Below are positions 20,282-32,540 of a stretch of 64,000 nucleotides of DNA, piece after piece. The DNA is from Rhizoclosmatium globosum (Eukaryota > Chytridiomycota > Chytridiomycetes > Chytridiales > Chytriomycetaceae): NCBI GenBank assembly GCA_002104985.1, contig MCGO01000047.1, positions 124,001-188,000 of the forward strand, in the 5' to 3' direction. How positions within the stretch are numbered: the stretch's first letter is position 1; each line of letters opens with the position of its first letter. Both the position numbers and the translations under genes were made by a program. Below the pieces are notes generated by a model. The model searched no databases. It was not told the DNA's origin and saw nothing but the letters and a program-made list of their open reading frames with translations.

Positions 20282-22450
20282 ATGCGCACATTGCTCCTTG
20301 TTTTAGCATGGACCGCCACCGTCCTCGCAGCCTGTCCCTACGCCCGACGCGATACTCCTCCAGGCCAACCATTGTCTCTGAGTGTTTTGCATCCGAGAGC
20401 GAACCACCTGTCAACAACGCGACCACGGGGGCACCAACACGTTCTTGTTCCGAGTCCAAACACACAACACGACCACGACTACACACACTTAAAAGCAGCA
20501 ATCGCAGCGGCGCTCGTCCAATCCGAATCGTTCTGGCCATTTGACTTTGGCAACTTTGGCAACTACGGCGCACTGCTCATCCGCCTCGCCTGGCACTGCT
20601 CGGGCTCACACAGAAACGCCGATGGACGCGGGGGCTGCGACGGTGCACGAATCCGCTTTGTGCCAGAGAGGGCCTGGGACGACAACACGAACCTCGACAA
20701 GGCCCTGCGTGTCCTCGAAAAGATTAAGACGGAATTCGACTGGGTCTCGTGGGGCGACTTGATTGTGCTGGCGGGGAATGTTGCGATTGAGGTGTGTGAA
20801 TTGTTTTGGGTTGCGGGAATACGAATAGTATCCCACTTATTCCTAAACAAACAAAAATAGACTATGGGTGGTCCTCAAGTAGGATTCTGTGCTGGTCGTA
20901 TTGATGATGCTGATGGATCCGATTCTTTGTTGCTTGGTCCTACTGCTCTTCAAAAACACGTGCAGCCTTGTCTCTTGAATGGCAACTGTACCACTCCCTT
21001 CGGTGCTACTACTATTGGTTTGATTTATGTAAATCCAGAAGGCCCCCTCGGAGTGCCCGATCCAAAGTTGACTGGTGAGTGTCCAACGTGGAGTGTAGGC
21101 AGACACTAACCATTTAAACCCATAGTTGCTACGATCCGTACCACATTTGGAAATATGGGTTTCTCTGATCGCGAAACTGTGGCTATTATTGGTGGTGGCC
21201 ACGCATTTGGAAAGACGCACGGAGCCTGTCCTTCTGGTCCAGGTCCTTCTCCAATTGATGATCCAACAAACCCATGGCCGGGAACCTGCGGTACTGGTCC
21301 ACGTAAAGGAAAAGCTGAAAACGCATTTACCTCTGGTTTTGAGCTCAAATGGACCACAACTCCAACGAAATGGTCCAATCAGTACTTCCAAAACCTTCTC
21401 AACTTTGAATGGGAGAAGTTTATTGGACCAGGTGGACACAATCAATGGCGCCCAACTGGAATTGATAATCCTGACATTGGGATGCTCACTGCCGACGTTG
21501 CCTTAATCCATGATCCCACCTATAAAAAATATGTGCAAGAGTTTGCTACCGATTTGGATGCTCTCAACAAAGCTTTTGCTGCAGGATGGTACAAACTTGT
21601 AACACGCGATATGGGACCCCGTGAACGTTGCACAAACTCTGATGCACCACCTTCTCAGGAGTTCCAAAACCCTTTGCCAGCCTCCCATTCCAATCCTGTA
21701 GACGTTTCCCGGGTTTCTGCTGAAGTCAAAAAAGTCATCGCCACAACTCCATCCCTTGCCAGCGCGTTGGTTCACCTCACCTACCAATGTGCTTCTACTT
21801 TCCGCCGAACAGACTACCGTGGTGGCTGCAACGGTGCCAGAATCCGATTCCCACCTGAATCCGAGTATCACGAAAACAAAGCAACAGGCGTCTCGGACAC
21901 ACTCCGCGCTCTCCTTCCCATCAAGCGATTCTTTGGAAACCGCCTATCCTGGTCCGACCTTATTGTAACAGCCGGATCCACAGCCCTCACCCTCTCAGGC
22001 GGCCCAAAAGTCACGCACAAATACGGTCGCAGCGACGCCCCCAACGGCGAACAGAGTAAATCCTTCCCTCCACGTGACTACTACACCTCCATCGACTTCC
22101 GAATCATAGACGACGCAGATGTAATTGGCTTAACCCCACGCGAATCCGTCGCCCTCGCCGCACGTCCCCGTGTAAAAGTGAACGTCGGACTTAACTCCCG
22201 CGTTAGCAACAAATTCTTCCAGGCGCTTTTGTCGCAGACGTGGGTGCAACCTGCTGGTTTTGAGCATGAGTACAGGAGCAAGGAGAACCCTGAGTGGGTC
22301 GTGTTGGACCGTGACGTTGCCGTCCTGCGTAACCCGGAGTGGAAAAAGATTGTGGAGGAGTTTGCTGAAGACGAAGATGCATTTTTGGAGGCGTTGGGAA
22401 GTGGCTGGACGTATTTGGTGGATGCTGATTTGTTTGATCAACGTGTTTAA
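20282..22450 (+). CDS. katG: Secreted catalase-peroxidase (KatG family), 682 aa, three exons
   Basis: KatG enzymes break down hydrogen peroxide by catalase and peroxidase reactions with one heme. Exons 20282-20791, 20861-21074 and 21126-22450 join in frame (introns 69 and 51 nt) to 682 residues. A hydrophobic signal peptide ([13 protein letters not shown]) opens the protein, suggesting export. The N-terminal domain keeps the distal site RLAWH (R101, W104, H105), the proximal histidine region [11 protein letters not shown] (about H267), and the residues of the Trp-Tyr-Met crosslink (W104, Y226 in [11 protein letters not shown]252). The C-terminal half repeats the fold in degenerate form ([23 protein letters not shown]) without the active histidines, as in other KatGs. 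It is shorter than the usual 730-750 residues. Fungal KatGs are generally thought to be of bacterial origin; transfer here is inferred, not shown. Confidence 0.88.
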
Positions 22451-22529
22451 GAACATGGTTTAAGGAATATATTAATATATGATTATGTTTGCATGCGTTT
22501 AATGGATTTATTTTTAATGGAAATCGAAG

Positions 22530-22752
22530 CTACTCCTCATATCCCTCAATTCCAGGATTTTCATCCACATTCAAATTGAGTTTTCGTATTCGCTTAATCT
22601 CACGAGGAATTAGCCCAGTCGTGTGGCTGTCATATAAATACAATACACGCAACTTTCTAAGCCGTCCCAACTCTAGCGGAATAGGTCCGTGCATTAAGGT
22701 AGGCACATTGGACCGTCGATTAAAAAGACTTCCTCCGATACAGCTAAAATGT
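22530..22752 (-). pseudogene. LRR gene fragment
   Basis: Minus-strand coding gives two plant-type LRR motifs (HGPIPLELGRLRKLRVLYLYD, then GLIPREIKRI) and ends with a stop at 22530. A plausible splice acceptor (TTTTAG) lies at about 22747, but no F-box or further LRRs could be found upstream. It looks like the surviving 3' exon of a gene related to those at 6922 and 37489. Confidence 0.55.
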
Positions 22753-23035
22753 TAATTTAATAAGTGATTTCAAGGAATTCCTGAAGGTGACGAAAGATTC
22801 TAATTGTGAAGTGTGGTAATAATTTGGAAAGTAAGTAGAAGTTGAGAAAACGCTGATGTTGGCGGACTTAAGATGTCAATTTGATCAATGTGTTCAGGCT
22901 TATGATTTTCAGGTATATATACAACATACGCGGTTCTCGCGCATTAAATATGTCCGTTTTAAGAGAAGAGCGTTTAACGGAATGTCTAGATTAACAAACG
23001 CTGCCAAATCATTATGATCACTTCCTCACGTCGTG

Positions 23036-23107
23036 TGTTGTATAGTGTAGTGGTTATCACCCTGGTTTTTGATACCAGTAACTCCGGTTCGAATCCGGAT
23101 ACGACCT
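23036..23107 (+). tRNA. tRNA-Gln (UUG)
   Basis: The cloverleaf has an anticodon stem CTGGT/ACCAG around the loop TTTTGAT (anticodon TTG) and a T-arm TCCGG-TTCGAAT-CCGGA. The D-arm region TAGTGTAGTGGTTATCAC is typical of fungal tRNA-Gln. The first acceptor pair reads T-C, a mismatch; all other pairs form. Confidence 0.85.
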
Positions 23108-23938
23108 GACGAATGTTGTTTTGGGGAGTTGTAGTGCAGGCCTGTGTGGATGTTGGAAAGGCTTGAAAACTCCGTTTATGGCTTCTGTCCCACTGACTTA
23201 CTCTATGGAAGCAATGATATTTACTACTAAAGGACAAATAGGGAGGCCAACGCGTGGGAAAGTTGGGAACTGTGAGTGTGCAAAAAGTTGATTGTCCACG
23301 AACATGTCAGTGCAAGTGAATACATTGAGCCATCAATAGCCTAGCAAATCTTTATTCTGTGAATTTTTTGTTGCTTTCCATTATTTCCTAGAAACTGGGA
23401 AGACGTTATCCAAATCCGGCTATTAAATTCATCTTTGACGAAATCACAATGCTCAGAGACTCTACCGTTGACGCCGCCTACTGTAGATTTACGAAGCCGT
23501 GAAGTGGACACTCATTAATATGTTTGAGGGCATGGTGATAAAGTAGGGATGGTCTGCATCGGACTTCTGATCCATCCCTGTTATTCCCACAACCAGCGTC
23601 GTCAATGGTCGGTTCTGTATATATTAAGTCCATGGCAAACAATCCTCGCGGGGGATGAGCGGGGATCACGATAGATAATATCGTTTTTATCAACAATTCA
23701 ACACATCTCATTTTCGCGTTGTTATAGCTCAAATACACCCATAAAATAGTACTTTATCCTTGCAATCCTTTGTGGTACCTGCATACATGTCCGCAGTTGT
23801 TCGCCATTGTGGCTGACTCGATTTCGGAGATGGATCAGCCCCATTTTTGGTAAACGGCACACAGCCCCATGTATAAATTTTATCGCAGCAGGCCTTTCAA
23901 TTAATTGAGAAAACTACGAGTATTAGTGGGACTGTCTC
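23108..23938. other. Intergenic; one weak possible small gene
   Basis: Mostly without coding signal. Two stretches look protein-like: about 23179-23289 (MASVPLTYSMEAM..., with GRPTRGK) and 23398-23503 (LGRRYPNPAIKFIFDE), with a GTGAGT and a TTTCCTAG between them, but their phases do not join cleanly. I do not call a gene. Confidence 0.3.
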
Positions 23939-26900
23939 ATGTTCGTCGTATCCCTACTCTCGCTACTTCCATTCGTGACAGCCATCCAAGGCACCGAGTT
24001 TGACATTTGCGTGGCGTCGCGGTCCTCAGGACTCAATGACATTAGCGGAGTCCCACGCAGATTTGGAACAGACTGGACCAAGGATAATTGGACGGTACAA
24101 CTTGCTCAAGACTCGCATTCACAGGCAACGAAAGCGAAAGAATCGGACATTGTAGTCCGCACTACAAACTACATCTCCGAGGAAGGACCCGTGAACCTCA
24201 CGTACTCTTGTCTGCAGAATGTGCCCGGTGGCTCGTTTGCAAAGCTCACTAAAGTGATGCAGATTCCTAAAGAGCAGGTATATTCTGTTGACGACGGAGT
24301 TATGGCATTTGACTACTTTGTGCATAACCCGTTCTTCATGGCTGACGGAGCTATTGTTGAAGACGATGCCTTTTTGGACAACTTGATTGATACTACAAGT
24401 GTTGCATTTGGCAAGGAGTTTGCAAACTTGACGTTTATTGATTCGAAGGGTGGTGTCATTGCATCACTCTTTGATGACAACTTTGGTGAAAACTACAGCA
24501 CTGTGAAAGGAATCAGCTCCAGATACATTTACATTCCGATGGGAACAAGATCTATCAAGGCTGAAATCTATGGCTCCGTTAGTTCCCCACAAGACACTCT
24601 TCCGTCAAGTTTTTGTATGGGGAGATACTCATTTTACACATGTAAGTTCAAACTTGCATTCAGCAAATTCTCATCAATTGAACAGATCAATTTGACATCA
24701 AGTTTCGCGACCGGGCTCAAAAGCTTGTCAATGTTACCTTCATCATTAGTTTGGTATTTATTCTCATGGTTCCTTTGGCTATGCTGCTTGAAGGTCGACG
24801 CAACGGGAAACGTACACTGTGAGTCTTTTATATTTTAGATTATTCATCTACCTTAATCAATCACTAAAATCACTTAGGAAAATGATTGACCTGGTACATA
24901 CTCAAGGATCAAGATTAATCCGCGGAATGTTTTTCGCCCTTTGCGTTTCGTTCCTCTACGCAACATATCAATGGCTAACAGCGAAGAAAGGATCGCCAAA
25001 CACAGTGTTACCAGTTTTCAGTGGAATCGATTCGGCAAAGCTTGTAACTTCGCACGCCATGAAAGCTGTCAAGACACCTATCTTCATGCTCTGTTTCCTG
25101 ATCATCGGTATGATGTTCTGGCCAATCGCTATTTGCTACGGACATGTGAACGAGGGCTCAAGAACTGCTGCTGTCCTTGGTTTATTGGCTGTTGTAAACG
25201 TTGCTGTCTTACGTGCATCGTTGCAATACTTGCAGATGAATCCTTTGGACAGTATCACAACAGTTGTCTTTTACCACTGTAAGTGTATCCGATATAGAGA
25301 AAACTCATAGTAATACGTCTTCACAGTGGTCGAGTTTTTCGCATTCATTTCATTCATCGTCTACTTTGCTCTCAGTATCGCTCTACCAGGTCGGTTTGAG
25401 ACCTACATTCGCAAAACATATTTCCACAGTGCTCTGCACGTCACAGCCCTCCTTCGCAAGGTTGATGAGTCAGAATCTGACGAGTCTGAGGAAAAATCTC
25501 AAGGAATACTTGCTAAAATCAAGTCAAAGTTTACTCGCGTTGAAGTCCGTCCAATTTGGATAAGCGGACGTGAAAAGAAATCCCAAACCACAACACCATT
25601 CATCAAAAGCGCTCTTGCACATGCACCAGTCCGTCTCATTTCTCTTTACGTCATGATCACGCTCTTCACATACACAGACATGGTCATTTTCGTATCCAAA
25701 ATCTTCAACGGATCTCCAAGAATTGCTTGTGTTCTCGGAACATCTTCGACAATCATCATTCGTGCATTCGATACTGTATTCCAAGTCCTTGAAGAGATTG
25801 GTCAAACTCAATTGTTTGGTGAGAGTGTGCGTGAGGCTTTGACGGATTTGGTCGGGATGGGGAATATGACTGATTTACTTCAACGTATGATTCGTGGAAG
25901 TTGCATTTCTGCGTGCATTCTTACTTTCATAATCCTCGTATTCAACATTGTGGATTTGGCTGTGACTTATAAGAGAGATTCGGAGAGACTCCGAAAGGGC
26001 GATTATGGCTTTTTACTGGAAGGTGAAATGAGAACTGTAAGTTCTGCATTTGCAAGTCAGTTTATGGGCATTCAGATTGGGTTCGCGTTTGTTGGAACTA
26101 TTTGTAAGGATTTCAAGCTTGTTATTTGTATCACTAATTTTTACTTCACAGGGACTTTGTTCTGTTGCATGATGATATGCTTCCTTCTTGCCTGCTTTTT
26201 CACGGTGGAAAAGCTTCGTCGCTTCTTGTGGGACTGGCTGTTGCAAAACGGATTCATTGTTATCGCCATTCTCGTATCTTACGTTCTTGGAAAGATCCAG
26301 CAATTTGTGGTCAATCGTTTCTTTGTGGCTCATTACGAAGTCCAGGTTCCCGAAACAGACAAGGAGGTTATCGTCAGCACCAAATTTTGGCTGAAGAACG
26401 TTAACAAGTACAATCAAATGGATTGTAAGTTTATCTACTTCATTGTCCCCTCTCAGTAAGCCAAGCTAATGTTTAATCAAGACCTATTCTTGTTCCCCAA
26501 CCTCATCAACGGGTTGACGACATTCTTGGGATCAATTATGACAACTTTCGTGGCTTCCTTTATTTTCTCGTACCGTCTTGATAAGCGAGGATTAATGCCT
26601 TTGTTTTCAAAATATTCTCTTTACCTCTCATGGATCTTGCAAGAACACCATCATCACAGTAAGTAGTCGTATAGAGCAATCTATTATTGACTTTCTTTAG
26701 ATCCAACTCTCCAAGTTGCTGTAAAACTCTTCCGTGACTCCATCCTTCCTGAAAACCTCTCGTCCATTCATGTATTCACTAACCGACCTCACGAAAAACG
26801 TGAACTTTCAAGTACTTCATTCAGTTACTCCATCAACTCGGTTCACAATGGAGTAACGCCATCGAGAATGGTCCTTGATAAGGCTTCCTCAAAACGTGCA

Positions 26901-27137
26901 CGCTCAAAATGGTTCCTTGCTTACACACTCATCAAGAATCCGTCGTTGAAAGCGTACAGAAAGCAAAGAGTTCAAGAAACTCTATTGGCAGAATGGGTCG
27001 CTTCAAATGAATCCACTCGCATTCGTAAACAGGTGCTTGAAATGTTTGAATCCAAGGAAGCGGTTGAAGTCAGAGCCGTGATGAACGAGATGAGGGACAG
27101 AGAAAACAGGCTGTGGAGATTCGAAAGAGGTGTTTAA
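23939..27137 (+). CDS. STRA6-like multi-pass receptor, 966 aa, seven exons
   Basis: Vertebrate STRA6 takes up retinol from retinol-binding protein at the plasma membrane. Here exons 23939-24641, 24686-24818, 24878-25278, 25327-26103, 26152-26424, 26482-26658 and 26701-27137 join in frame. A signal peptide and a ~230-residue extracellular part with NxT/NxS sites precede about nine hydrophobic spans. The family call rests on the C-terminal part: FLFPNLINGLTTFLGSIM resembles the last STRA6 span, and RSKWFLAYTLIKNPSLKAYRK matches the conserved STRA6 tail motif (RARWGLAYTLLHNPTLQ-type). The protein is about 300 residues longer than human STRA6, mainly at the N-terminus. Its ligand is unknown; fungi have no retinol-binding protein, so sterol or another lipid transport is only a guess. 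Confidence 0.8.
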
Positions 27138-27226
27138 TCAGTTCAGAAAACTTTTTTTTTTTCATTATCAAATATCAAAAAGAGACCTTATAAATAGATA
27201 TATTCTTTATCTTTTCATTCAACTCT

Positions 27227-29221
27227 TCAAACTTCCCGCTTCATCAACCTCTCCAACACTTTATCATCCCTCAATCCCAAAACCAAATCCCCCTCACTCA
27301 CGTTCAATTTACATCGCTGCATTGGATCCCCAGCCGAAACACCTTTCCCAACCTCCATCAGAATTAATCGCCCCGCAAACAACTGCAGAGCAAGTTTCTG
27401 ACACAACCATGTATTCGGCGGCGTGATTCCCGTATCCCCAACAACAGCACAAAGCGCTTTATGCTCATCAACGACATCTACAAACGCTGCGTCTGTTGTC
27501 CCCGTTTTACGCATGTATTTACGGATTGCGAGGAGGAATAGTTTCTGGTGGAGGGAGAGGTTTGAAATAAAGGGAACGACGGTGGGAGAAAACAGGTCGC
27601 GAATGACGGATTGAATTAGTTTTGTTGTCACATGGGGTTTCCCGTCTTTTGCAGAGATGTAGGGAGCGAGAAGTGAGGCATCGTTTTTGGCGATGATTAG
27701 TTGTAACGATTCGATTCCCTTTCTGTTTTGTTAAAATGAGTCTGAGTATAAACCTAGAATCACGCGAGAAAGTACCTGCAAATATCCAAAGCACGTCTCG
27801 CGTCTCCACTCATTCCAGCCACCTTCTTGGCCACAAAAGTAATGGCGTCGTCACTCAAGACAGCGCCACCAGGAACTCCGACTCGACTTCCAATAATAAC
27901 CGCCAAGTCATTCGCAGTGTATGCGTGGAACCCGAGACGCGTCCCACCGACACGACTGTTGATTTTATGCGAAAAGACACGTTCAGGAAGATCCATAGTG
28001 TTTGCGATGGCGATGAGAATTAATGGCGAAGATGGGAGACGCGGCCAGTTGAATAGGTTGTAAATAACGGTTTGTTTGGATGTAAGTAACAAATCGAGTT
28101 CGTCAACCATAAGGATACTGTACGGATTTAGACTTGTATCTAATAACAAAATAAGCTTACATTGGCACAGTGTCGGTTGACGGCTTTCTGAAGACTTCTT
28201 GCAGCAAATCGCATGCATGTTTTGCGGATACTTTTGGGGTTCCAGGAAATAGTCCTTCGTAAATTGCACAATAAGCTTGGTTCGGATCCGTCAATTTCAT
28301 TCCATTAATTTCCACATATTTAAACTCTGGAATGGACTAGCACTGTAAGTTAGAAAGAGTACGAGACTTGAAATGGTTCGACCCACTCCATCAGAAATCT
28401 GGGATTGTAGAGTTTTGATGACTTGGCGCACAGTAGCAGTTTTCCCTGTACCAGGTACTCCAGAAATGTCTGTTTATGTAGTATTAGTCAAGTGTTTACT
28501 GATGATATTTCATTTCGACTCAGCTAAAGATTGTCGCTATGTTCACTTTTTCTATGGCTTTTGCCCACGAGCTCCGCTCGTGCTCTCGCTAGTCGCTTCG
28601 TGAAAGTCGACACCCTCTATTCAACTTCCAGACCCCATAGGATTCTCTAATAAGCTCTCCCCGCCAACACTCACAAATACACTCGCCCCCACCCTTCTCG
28701 ACCGCGGAAACCAAGTAAGTGTAAACTTCTTCAAACTGGGCATCACGACAGGGCAGGACTTCTGGGACATGTGAGACATGCAGCAATTCTCGGACACGGG
28801 CAAGTGGATCTTCATCAGTGAGAGAAGCAGCGGCCGAGTGTGTGCTTGAAACGACTCTCTTTGGCAGCAGTTGAAGAATGCGAACCCGTTTTGCCGCCGA
28901 GATCAAGTGTTTGTTTTTGGGTAGTTTTACAGTCTTTCTTCGAGTGTTCCGTTGTTTAACATTGTTGTTGTCGCTGTCGTCGTCCAAGTCCGCATCCGAT
29001 GAGTCATCGTCGTTTTCCTTGTCGTCGATGGCGTCATCGTCGTCGCCTGAAGAAGAGGTCTCGTCCGAGTTGAATTCGGAATCGTCCGAGTCGTCGCTGC
29101 TTTCTGTTTCTTCGATTCGGCGCTGCGACAACACCGTCACTCGCGGCGTTTTGGGCGTGCGCTGCGGCCGCCCTTCGCTCAACGGGTTTGTGTGTGGCCG
29201 CTTGGACGGTGTCAGTGTCAT
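27227..29221 (-). CDS. ORC1: Origin recognition complex subunit 1 (AAA+ ATPase)
   Basis: ORC1 binds ATP and helps load MCM helicases at replication origins. The N-terminus is acidic and Ser/Asp-rich, followed by the linker LHVSHVPEVLPCRDAQFEEVY. Then come Walker A (GVPGTGKTAT), EFKYVEINGMKLTDPNQAY, Walker B (LMVDELDLLLT), sensor 1 (IAIANTMDLPERVF), the Arg region SRVGGTRLGF and the C-terminal winged helix. Introns read: 28470-28674 (205 nt, unusually long), one near 28326-28375, one near 28112-28156 and 27723-27775. Phase fits at each. I chose ATG 29221; the open frame upstream to 29389 is not protein-like. No BAH domain is seen, so it is shorter at the N-terminus than animal or yeast ORC1. 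Confidence 0.9.
28470..28674 (-). repeat. AGCGA-rich element in a 205-nt ORC1 intron
   Basis: On the sense strand this intron runs from GTGAGT to AAACAG and contains ACGAAGCGACTAGCGAGAG, CACGAGCGGAGCTCGTG and GCCATAGAAAAAGTGAACAT. The last two recur in diverged form in the LRR-gene intron at 38123-38323. Other introns of this gene are about 50 nt. Confidence 0.65.
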
Positions 29222-29832
29222 TGGATGATGTTTTGGCGGGTGGGTGCAGGAAGTTCGGACAACTTTCTTTGATCGCCAACAACAACCCCTTCTTGGTGAA
29301 GTATTCAACAGTATCATCAATTGACTAATCATATATAGTATCCATGGAGACTTGAGATAATGGCCAAACCGAAACCACATGAAACACATGCATCTTTGCC
29401 ACGGTCTTGAAGTATACGCAACAAACCATGAGGTATTCAGTTGCTGTTCATTCGTTTTTAATGATTATTTTGACCCGCGTGTTCCTCAAGTTCATCTCAG
29501 CTGTTTTGTTTTTTTCTTTCTGCCTTTCGATTTCCAACGAAGGTAGGTAACTGGCGAGTCTAAAGTAGAAAAACGGATACTCGGCCCAAAATATCGTTAT
29601 ACTCTGCTGCTATGTATGAAAGGATCGGTTGCAATAGTATTAGGTTTGCAGAGTAAGGTGGCAGGTTACTTAAAAGAACAACGTCTCTCACTCTTGGTCT
29701 ATTGTGAACATTCGACCTGCATTCGTTGATACTTACTGCTCAATAATTTATTCATAAACTGAGTTTGATAATTCAAACGGCATGTTCAAGTACATTGAGA
29801 ACCTGGCTGAAAAAGCATGATTCATAAACAAG
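29222..29832. other. Intergenic upstream of ORC1
   Basis: About 600 bp with no supported gene; it should hold the ORC1 promoter. I see no clear element. Confidence 0.4.
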
Positions 29833-29904
29833 TCCTAGATCGTCTAGTGGTCAAGATCCGGCCCTTTCACGGCCGTGACCGGGGTTCAATTCCCCGTCTG
29901 GGAG
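29833..29904 (+). tRNA. tRNA-Glu (UUC)
   Basis: The acceptor stem TCCTAGA/TCTGGGA pairs fully with one wobble. The anticodon stem CGGCC/GGCCG encloses CTTTCAC (anticodon TTC), and the T-loop is TTCAATT. Confidence 0.92.
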
Positions 29905-30115
29905 CACTTTTTCGTTTGATATGGTGTAACGGTTGGGTGGTTGCATCTTTGTCAGTGGTTGGTGCCGGAAACTTCCATTTGCCTCAAATTTGTGACCGTA
30001 ATTTTGATGCCGATCAAATTCTTCATTAGTTTCTTGTTGTGAAGAATCTATAGTTTCAAAGCTTGAACGCGACGAGGGGTATTTGGTAACCATATTTATT
30101 ATTTCAAGCATACCA

Positions 30116-31063
30116 CTATGCATTCAATAAAGATGAACTCGATGGGTGCCAAGAATTCTTTCCAGACAGTTCGCATTCAGTCATAGCCTGCGTCGCTTTC
30201 TCTCGTATACCAGCATCATGCACTGCTCTTTCCCTTTCGCGACCTAAATACAGTTGCACCTTCATACTTATCATAATTCCTCCAACAATACTAATTACAA
30301 CACCCACAAGACTTGGTATGAAATTGATATACTCGTTGTCTACTCCCATTGCAGCCCGTGTTCCAAACAACGCAACGGAAACATACAGCAACACACAGTT
30401 GACAGAGCCATGCGTTGCAATCACCCGAAATTCAATTAAGTGCTCCGGAAAAGTATCACGCTTCGCTTTAACCAAACACTTTGCAAACGATACCAATAAA
30501 ATTGTATCAAATGCAATCACCAGTGCCCCAACAAACAACATTGAAGCATGAAACGCGAGCATCGCTATTTCTCGTTTAGACTCCTCTTCGTGATGCTCGT
30601 AATAAGCAAGCACGATTAGGGGACCAAGTCATCATACACTGCATAGGCCGCACGCTCCACGCAAAGAATATCCGGAGAATGTCTTTCACGCGAAGGTATG
30701 AATAGTATAGATACGTGTATTGCATAACCGATATGCAGACTGCCAGGCTATTCAGTGACAGAGTTGGAATTACAACAACGAACCTGTTGTTACGATATAC
30801 GGGTCCTTCAAACTTGCTGTGTTATGATTCTGTGTTATCATAAAGCTGTACAAGCCACAGTATATCGATCCGGTCACAGTTGCTACTGCCAACATGCAGT
30901 TTGCTTTTGAAAAGAGTTTACAACCTCGCGACACGTTCTGCATGACAAAGTATACAAGATACAAGAATTCTATGGCGAAGAGAAGAGATGTGGCTTTGTA
31001 TATCCATATGGCAGCTATGTCTAATGACGTCCTGCTTGTACCAGTGGTTTCAACCCCAATCAT
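30116..31063 (-). CDS. Multi-span membrane protein, paralog-like
   Basis: The N-terminal part (start ATG 31063) has two hydrophobic spans (SLLFAIEFLYLVYFV and MLAVATVTGSIYCGLYSF). The middle, 30614-30769, codes a third (FVVVIPTLSLNSLAVCISV) in a shifted frame, and the C-terminal part has four more (MLFVGALVIAFDTILLV and others) before a charged tail. Two frame changes, near 30780 and 30640, need introns or frameshifts that I could not place, so the gene may be intact or broken. Overall plan and a Tyr/Glu-rich loop before the fourth span resemble the products at 541-1693 and 50237-51361. The function is unknown; a seven-span receptor-like topology is possible. Confidence 0.5.
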
Positions 31064-32159
31064 TTTTTTACGATAGGATCGAGCCGATTCACCATTGTTC
31101 TATGGAATTAAACGAATGCCTTTCGCGAATTCGAGCTTCTCAATTGATAAAAAAGCGCGTCTTATGCGAGTCAGGAAAGGGCTGGAACATTACCACGAAG
31201 CAAATACTTTTTAAAGGTAACAGGTCTTTATCAAAGAACTTTGAGACTTATGACTTCTCAGTAAATTTATTGTGTTCTCTCATCATACGGTAACAATGCG
31301 CAAGGAATATAAACAAAAAAGAAATAGAGAAGAAAGAAAGATCTATCGGGTCACGTGATTTTTCGTGAATTGTCAGGTTGTCATTCTTCTCACGCCAGCA
31401 CCCTCGCCTTTCTTTGTTCCAAAACCACTCCACAAACAGCCTTCCAGCCAAACCAAGTCAAAACGTCTCCATCGGTCACGTCCTCTGTCTATGATGGGTG
31501 AGCTGTCCTCCCTTTCTGTGACTTGCTAATCTATGTACCTTATGATTCTACGCCCTCCTCTCCCCTTCCGTCCCCTCCACCTCGCCTCTTCCCTGCGACC
31601 GCGTCACTAACTTATCGTATCTTTCTTCGAGTAGGTCTCGCCTCTGCCTGAAGGTCTGATGCCATGTCTACCAGTCTTCGTTTCTGCTTCTTCGCACGCC
31701 ATCTGGTCTTCTCGTGGCCCCAGTTCCAGCCGCCAGACCTTCTCCTTTGCGCCGATCTCTCTATCTTTTGGTCTACTTCATCCACTTTGAATCTCGCCGA
31801 TCTTTGTTTGGGTCCACTTTGGGTCCATCTGTCTTTCACCCCGTCACAAAGTCACCAGATCCACTCTCTGTCTCGGCCTCATTCTCTGGTTTGCCCTCAC
31901 AACAAAAGACGCGAAAAACGACTACTTTGACGCGTGTTGGTCGTGAGTACGTCGTTTTTGCTTTTTGCTTCCCCACCGCCACCCTGACAATTCTTGCTTC
32001 CACACTCAACACTTCAACACAAAATATTCTAACACTTCTTCACTACAACTAGGTTGCCATCATACGCGTCTCCTCAACAAGTCAAGTCCTGTCAGACTCG
32101 CCGAAAACGCACGCGACACTTCCTTGCTCTCCTGCCTCACGTTGGTCTCTGTTGTCGTC
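31064..32159. other. Unidentified locus, possibly transcribed; no assignable protein
   Basis: From 31491 an ATG-ATG is followed by GTGAGC, and later GT...AG pairs (for example donor at 31943, acceptor CTAG near 32052) suggest spliced exons. Pyrimidine-rich frames are open in all three phases, so coding cannot be told from composition. No domain is recognised. Confidence 0.3.
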
Positions 32160-32495
32160 TTCAAGCTCACTGTATGAGGCAAGTATTCTTGCTCCCCTTC
32201 ACCTACTCTCTCGCGTTCGCCAATATGCTCGGGCCACCTCATTGACTCCTGGCGGCGCCTCTGTGTAGTATCCTGAGCTACATATGACCGTCTTATATCG
32301 GAAGAGGGTCAACGGAATAGCTTTTCTAGTGGAGCCAAAGTAAACTATTGGATGGATTGCGCTTGGTGCGAAAGCGGCCGGGCCTTTCTGTTGGTGCTGT
32401 TGATTAACCCCTCATGAGCATTTCCCACACTCACTTCATCTGACAAGCTCTTTTCGTTCGTTGATACTAACACTTGATTTCTTTTTCTTAATAGG
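32160..32495 (+). repeat. Tandem duplication, unit 1 (381-bp period)
   Basis: It starts TCAAGCTCACTGTATGAGG and ends with a textbook intron 3' end: TGATACTAACACTTG (perfect TACTAAC branch site), a pyrimidine run and AATAG. It recurs 381 bp downstream with about 95% identity by eye. It seems to include an exon end (SLYEASILAPLHLLSR) plus a following intron. Confidence 0.8.
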
Positions 32496-32540
32496 CTCTT
32501 CCAACCACGCGTCTCTTTTTCTGCTGTCTACGTCGCCGCT

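Noticed and set aside
28589..29389. ORC1 start at 29389
   Set aside because: Residues before the ATG at 29221 are hydrophobic and unlike an ORC1 N-terminus; ATG 29221 gives a usual acidic start.
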